NCBI GenBank assembly: GCA_963693305.1
Contig: OY855908.1
Coordinates: 2,966,501-3,030,500 of the forward strand
Direction: 5' to 3'
Length of the DNA: 64,000 bases
Origin: Meandrina meandrites
Lineage: Eukaryota; Cnidaria; Anthozoa; Scleractinia; Meandrinidae
Every line of letters begins with the position of its first letter. Within the stretch, counting starts at the first letter, position 1. Below the pieces are notes generated by a model, which saw only the letters and a program-made list of their open reading frames with translations, had not been told where the DNA came from and ran no database searches. A program made the translations under genes and the position numbers. This document shows, piece after piece, positions 58,895 to 64,000 of the stretch.

Positions 58895-59673
58895 CTTTAG
58901 TCTGTGGTGAGCTATTCAATCGCCTTAGTAATAAACACTTCTCGGATTTAATTAAACCAATTAAGGGCTTAAACTAATTAAATAAATAGTCTACTGTACA
59001 AAGAACCAGCCCATAGGGAATTCAGTCTATGTACCGGCAATTTTAGAAGTTTTTTTAGCAAAGCAGCAATTAGTCTGCTGTTTAATTAACTATTTAGCTC
59101 CTCACAAGCAATCTGTTCTACTCTTCGCCATTCAGCGGCATAATAGCTAAAACATAAACATTTCAAATCCATAAAACAAAATCCAATTTATTTCGACGCT
59201 ATGTTCAATTTTAAAGCATTTTTGTACAACTTTGTACATCACTTGTTTACACAAAATGTAATATCATTCTAACAAGCACAGGTAATTAGTTGGTGCCCCA
59301 TATGATCAATTATCTAGCCTCCAATCTATTGTTCCTGAAACCAGTAGTTGAGCAGGAATTCGTGTGTATTATTTAGGGCGCAAATTAACAACTCAAACAC
59401 AAGCACTACTTTGCTAACAAAACGAAACGAGACAACAAAAAGTCAATGAAGTTTACTACGAAGCGCTATTTATTGCACGAGCTATACAATCTAGAACATA
59501 ATTTATATTCTCATATTCAACAATTTCCTTTGGTCCCTTTGGGTGGACAGACGTCTAGTCCGCCATGACGGGCAATTTTGATTATTAATATGGTACGTTT
59601 ACAATAGTATATGCACGCAATGCCATCCCATTTTCATTCTGTAGGCAGTGTAATAATCTGCCGTTAAATAACT
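58895..59673. other. Spacer between the 285-aa gene and HELQ
   Basis: A+T-rich DNA that holds the upstream region of the minus-strand 285-aa gene and the HELQ 3' UTR. On the minus strand AATAAA (plus TTTATT near 59469-59474) is a candidate HELQ poly(A) signal about 200 bp after the stop. No frame or repeat is recognised. Confidence 0.5.
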
Positions 59674-62600
59674 TTATGTTTGTTCTGCTGTGTGAAGTTC
59701 TGGAGCGGTTGTCATTTCTTCTGCTTCTTCTCTCAAAGCATCAGCTTTCTCTTCTAAAAGCATCTGCCAAAAAAAACACAAACTCCCTCAGTTTTTTTGC
59801 CGCCTTTTTGATAGACATGCAAACAGCTCGCAAAGAAGTTCTGTCCGTGGGAAAATTACATAGATTAATTTTTGAAAACAGTTAGGAAACATTCACTGCA
59901 GTCTGGAGAGTTAAAATACGCATATTAAAGTGTACAATACGATACAGTCAAAACTCGTTCAGTATGCCCGCACTATAGAGCAAGAGATTATGTGAATTCC
60001 GGTTTCTCTGGGACTAAAAGAACTGTCTGTAAATAGAGGCGTATGTAGGCAAACGAGGACACATTATTGCTCATGGCGTTTTCTAGAGTGAGCGAACGTG
60101 GAAACATTACTGGCGGACACCATGTTTCTGCAAGAAATCATAAACATTTTTTGTGACTCGGGCACAAATTTTGGTTTAACCTCGGTGTAAGAACCTGTGA
60201 TATTTTTCTTTGTTCTGGAGCTATTGTTTTCCTTCTCTATCTTTGTTTTGCCAGCTTTTTGTTGTATTGTTCGTTCTTTGTTTTACGTCACCGGTGAGTT
60301 TTACAGGTTCTTACACCGAGGATGAGCCCAAATTTTGTGTCTTTGACAAATATTGCGCGGGTGGGCAAACAGGGAAACATTTGTGTCCGCAGCGATGTGT
60401 CCTCGTTTGCCAACGCCTTTATGGAGGTGTACGAAATGAGAGGTTCAACTGTACCTACAAACTTGTGTTACAAAAATACGTACGAAAAATATGGTACGGA
60501 ACAAATTTACACAATGCAGCTACGTTTGGTGGGATGCAGTCGCGTTTTTTTTTTTTAATTCCTCTTTTGACAACATTTGCTCATGGAAAGATATACAGAA
60601 ATAAATGGTTGAAAGACTGAAAACACGACCGCACGTGCAAATTCACGGCGAAAAAGATCTCGGAAATTAGAAAGCAGCCTGTGTAGCTGGCGGGATCCCG
60701 CATGCTTTTGTCTTGGCCGCCAAGGCGCGCGGGGATTGGTAAGGAACGTGGTGAGATTGGTGAAGAGTCAACCGCGCGAGAAAAAATTTACTCGTGTCCG
60801 CTTATCCCGCAAGCTACGCAGGCTAAGTTATCAATATAAACTGATTTTACCTTGGCTGCAGAAATAATCTGATGCGCCTGGCGTCTTGAAAGATGCTCAA
60901 TATGCGTCACAAGTGAATCAGCCTCTGCCCAGGCCAGGCTATTAAGGCTTTTGTAGCCTGCCTTGAGTAACTGGCGCGCACGAGCCTGTGGGAAAATAAG
61001 CCAATTATTAAACAGAAAAAATAATTAATGTATTTAGCACTGCTGTGCTAATTGAGGACACGGTAAATCTAAGGAAACAAATATTGTAAATCAACCAGAA
61101 ACTTGTTAAAAATCCCAACTGGCAGGAGGCTGACCAGTTGGCTGTGTACAAGGCGTGGAGGAGTTGAATTCGGGACCACCGAAGACAAATCCATCTGGTG
61201 GCAGGGAGGAGGATTTAAACCCGGGACCTCCAGATTACAAGTCCAGCGTCTTAACCTCTCGGTCACGCTGCCTCCTCAATATTAAATTCAGCTACTGTAT
61301 GTATGGGTTTAGATGCGAGAATCAACAAAGAGCACATCGTAATTATGGTTGCAGAAATGCAATACTTGCCTGTTTAACACCAGGGACCTCCATTAGAGGA
61401 ACAAGCTCCAAGCTTGCAGTGTAGGACAGTTTCTTCACCATGGCTTCCAGTAACAGATTCACGCCCCAAAACTCGTGCAGCTCCTGAAGGAAACAAAAAA
61501 CAAAAAAAACAGAGAGCGAATCAAACACTTTGCAATGAGTCCAGTCTATCCTAAGGGTTCTACTGTTCCAGTAGAAAATCAGCCATGTTCTTTTGGAAAT
61601 CCGCGAATATGATTTAGTTCTTCCACTGTTTTCTCTTCGCTGATAGAGCACGAGAATTATTCTTGATTTTTGACTTAAAAAAACAAAACAAAATTGTGCC
61701 TTTTGGACTGCAATCCTTCGGACGATCTACTAAAACCGCCCTCGTGTTCTATGAGCGATAGCCAACTCGGCACTCGGGCTCCTTGTCTTATTGTCAATTA
61801 TACAACATAATCTCTAAATTTCGAGATCAGTTAACAAGAAATAGTCTTCTGTACCACTGTGTTTTCTTTAATCTCAATCCAAGAAACTGTTCTATCGCCT
61901 ACTTTGAATAGTTGTGGTTATAATGAGTATTTAGTGTTCAATCTCGCAGTTATACGAACGTACCGCCGTAAAGTGCACCATGCATGAAGCAAACGAAGAC
62001 GCTGAAGTCAATAGACTCTGTACAAATCCCCGTGTCACGTTAAACAGGCCGGCTACATCCCACACAGTGTTCTCCTTCAACAACTTGTAAAGGATCAGAG
62101 TTAGATAGAACCGCCTCACTGTAGCTTCCTCGCTGCTGTCCTAAATATAGCGCAACAGAAAAGTTCTCAGTCAGTGGCAGTGTATTTAAACGTACTGGAG
62201 AGGGAAGTACATTTGCGAGCTGACGTAATGATAATAAATAATGATAATAAATGGTAATTTGCAGTGGCATTATCACAGAGTGACTTTTCATCCACTGTGC
62301 CGGTCGAAATGAAGTTTTTTGCGGAGAGAGGAAAACCCGAAAACCCGGAGAAAAACCAAAGGAGCAAGGACGAGAACCAACAACGAACTTAACCCACATA
62401 TGACGCTGGGTCCGGAAATCGAACCCGGGGCACACTGGTTGGAGACGAGCGCTCTCACCACTGCCCCACGGGGTTACTTATAAAACTTATTATTTGGGAT
62501 ACTGAATGGTCAGGGTGCATATTAGAGATGGTGTTTAATTGTTAGAAAAGGGAGGGGCGTATAAAGAGGGTGCATATCAGAGAAGGGACCTGTTAGAAGA

Positions 62601-63965
62601 GGGTTAACAGAGTGGGTGCTTATGTGGACAGAAAAGAGTTTATTTGAGAGGGAGCGTTAAACCTAAACTGGACGGGAGCATTCAAATTGGTAAATTGAGG
62701 AACGAAATCAGCGGACAGCCCAGAACAACAAAGAGAATGACAATCACTGCAGACAGACCAGTTACCTTTTTGCCGCGCTGTCCAGTTGCCCTTCTGGATA
62801 AAAACCCTTCTGTGGCACCCAACAGATCAGCTACTTTCTGCTCGGACTCGCATAACGATGACACCTGGCATGAAATATGAAGCTCATTACCAAAAACGAT
62901 AGGCACATTTAACTCTAATTCAATACATTCACAAAAAAAATAAGTTGCCGCTTGTTCCAATTCCCTGCAATACATCTGCGGAATCGAAAAATTAAAAGTA
63001 AAAAAGCTCCAAATAATGAGAAAAGCGCTTTTTAAAAACACTGACGGCTTTGGGCCGAAGTTTTAGCGTTAGGAGTACTGTCCAGCATGTTTAGAAAGAC
63101 AGCAAGATAGTGGTGTTTGTTCTTCCAAATAGATTTTTAAGTCCCTAGTGTACCTGTCTATAGTAAGTCATCCACTCAGGCTCAACTGAATCCCTCAAGT
63201 CCAGCGGTGTCACGAGATAAAGCAGGTGCAGTTCATTATCTAGAACAAGGTTCTCCTGCGCTCTTGCAAGGTCGCTGTAGATTATGGGACTGCTGTCGAC
63301 ATCAATGCAACCTACAACGATGAATGACATATCAACAATGATTTCAGAGTATGTACATATATACAGTCGAACTAAAAAAAATGTACAAAAGGCAAGAAAG
63401 GGTTCAAGAGAAGTCTTGAACTACAACATTTAATTAAAAGGGATCTTCAAATCGGAATACGAGTACGACTTTGAAATTACAATCCAGTTTCGTTCCCAGA
63501 GCCCTCACTCCTCCCTGTTGCTGACAAGTTAAAAAGGAAACTATTGGTAAGAGATTGGTGTGTTATGTGATAATCGAAAGCTTAAGCACTGGGTTTGAAA
63601 AGTCGTACTCGATCTGCTACTCGTACTCCAACCAATTCAACTGACTTTTTAATATTGTTATTATTTTTTTAGACACGGACCTGGAACAGTAGGACTATAT
63701 TCTCTTTTACTTCATCACGGATCCGTTCATTAAAATATTTAGCTTTTGATAATCTGTGCAAACCTTTAAAAGTAGCCTGTCCGAGGTGAGTAACTTCTAT
63801 CTTTCTGCTCTCAGCGGGGCCAGAAATGTTAACATGTCCCAGCTTTTGCAAAGAATCCAGCGATGTCTCTAGCTGCTCAATGATGTCTAGTGACTGCGAC
63901 TCTGACTGCACGGACAGTAATGTGTTCTGCATAAACTGTCTAAGCTCTTCACTTGTTGCACAAAG
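59674..63965 (-). CDS. HELQ: HELQ DNA helicase, C-terminal part (last seven exons)
   Basis: Superfamily 2 3'-5' DNA helicase of replication-fork and crosslink repair. Exons, 5' to 3' on the minus strand: 63965-63764, 63311-63154, 62864-62766, 62140-61964, 61483-61370, 60985-60851, 59763-59674, together 324 aa. Phases join throughout. Family matches in order: VTHLGQATFKG, NELHLLYLVTPLDL, EPEWMTYYRQ, LLGATEGFLSRRATG, TLILYKLLKENTVWDV, LVPLMEVPGVKQ, ARQLLKAGYKSLNSLA, HLSRRQAHQIISAAK, LLEEKADALREEAEE. This covers the winged-helix end, the helical ratchet region and the C-terminal helix-hairpin-helix. The helicase motor domains lie beyond the right edge. The intron between 61370 and 60985 begins with GCAAGT, a GC-AG intron. 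Two SINEs and two foldback elements lie in its introns. Confidence 0.95.
60035..60435. mobile_element. Foldback element in the last HELQ intron
   Basis: Left-arm blocks GGCAAACGAGGACACATTAT, CACAAATTTTGGTTTAACCT and CGGTGTAAGAACCTGTGA are answered on the right by TCACCGGTGAGTTTTACAGG/TTCTTACACCGAGG, CCCAAATTTTGTGTC and GATGTGTCCTCGTTTGCC. The arms are about 150 bp each. The 136-aa and 78-aa plus-strand open frames across it are by-products. Confidence 0.6.
60676..60824. mobile_element. MITE with AGCCTGTGTAGCTGGCGGGAT ends, HELQ intron
   Basis: AGCCTGTGTAGCTGGCGGGA at the left pairs with ATCCCGCAAGCTACGCAGGCT at the right. Size about 150 bp. The outermost AGCCTG resembles the end of the 97-bp foldback at 54136. 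Confidence 0.65.
61025..61275 (-). mobile_element. tRNA-Leu/Ser-like SINE, antisense to plus, HELQ intron
   Basis: The minus strand reads GGCAGCGTGACCGAGAGGTT (A-box-like) and GGTCCCGGGTTTAAATCCT (B-box-like), then GCCAACTGGTCAGCCTCCTG and TTACAATATTTGTTTCCTTA. It is the same family as 12880-13128. It is co-oriented with HELQ transcription. Confidence 0.72.
62240..62475 (-). mobile_element. tRNA-headed SINE in a HELQ intron
   Basis: The minus strand reads CCCCGTGGGGCAGTGGTGAG and AGCGCTCGTCTCCAACC (A-box region), GCCCCGGGTTCGATTTCCGG (B-box), then a body with TTTTTCTCCGGGTTTTCGGG. A 131-aa minus-strand frame from 62435 covers it and is not a gene. Confidence 0.65.
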
Positions 63966-64000
63966 CTGCCAAAAGAACGCATGGCTTAACGTTAGCTGCA

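Noticed and set aside
60210..60620. 136-aa plus-strand open frame with a hydrophobic start
   Set aside because: It crosses both arms of the foldback element at 60035-60435 in the last HELQ intron; its hydrophobic start comes from T-rich DNA.
62040..62435. 131-aa minus-strand open frame
   Set aside because: It reads out of a real HELQ exon in the wrong frame and through the SINE at 62240-62475.
1..64000. CRISPR array, bacterial operon, prophage or integrated virus
   Set aside because: No regularly spaced short repeats with unique spacers, no Shine-Dalgarno-led gene runs and no viral protein signature; tandem repeats found are microsatellites or duplications in introns.

Overview
The window is intron-rich animal nuclear DNA. 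Every recognisable gene is metazoan and is cut into short exons (mostly 50-180 nt) with ordinary GT-AG junctions. Protein identity to vertebrate orthologues is high, and introns and spacers are full of tRNA-headed SINEs, short inverted-repeat DNA transposons and C/G homopolymers. Gene content and this repeat style fit an anthozoan cnidarian (coral or sea anemone); that assignment is inference. No prokaryotic, organellar or viral gene was recognised, and there is no free-standing tRNA or rRNA gene.

Layout. (1) 82-1645 (+): the last four coding exons of RAB18; its 5' part is off the left edge. (2) 4633-5025 (+): a possible one-coding-exon, two-helix membrane protein of unknown function. (3) 7134-33482 (+): a complete 36-exon EPAC (RAPGEF4-type) cAMP-activated Rap exchange factor of 1,000 aa, rebuilt exon by exon with continuous reading phase. 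One intron is an AT-AC U12-type intron, and another holds a 3.3-kb inverted-repeat transposon with a second element nested in it. (4) 36360-37675 (+): a two-exon secreted precursor with a signal peptide and a furin-like RNKR site ahead of a Cys-x6-Cys segment, a candidate peptide hormone. (5) 39442-57546 (+): a complete 33-exon CFAP69 (912 aa), a ciliary/flagellar protein, with an RFX X-box-like site 32 bp upstream of the ATG and a GT-AG U12-type intron. (6) 58037-58894 (-): a single-exon 285-aa basic protein of unknown function, convergent with CFAP69. (7) 59674-63965 (-): the last seven coding exons of the DNA helicase HELQ; its 5' part is off the right edge.

The genes do not form an operon or pathway. 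They are separate transcription units in membrane traffic (RAB18), cAMP signalling (EPAC), secretion (the small precursor), cilia (CFAP69) and DNA repair (HELQ). The remaining space is introns and spacers with at least twenty-five repeat or transposon-like structures. The signals most worth following are the two U12-type introns, the candidate neuropeptide precursor, the X-box promoter of CFAP69, a perfect 51-bp hairpin in the last CFAP69 intron, and a transposon with telomere-like repeats inserted 17 nt after a CFAP69 splice donor. Exon boundaries were assigned by eye from splice signals, phase continuity and family conservation, not from transcript data.
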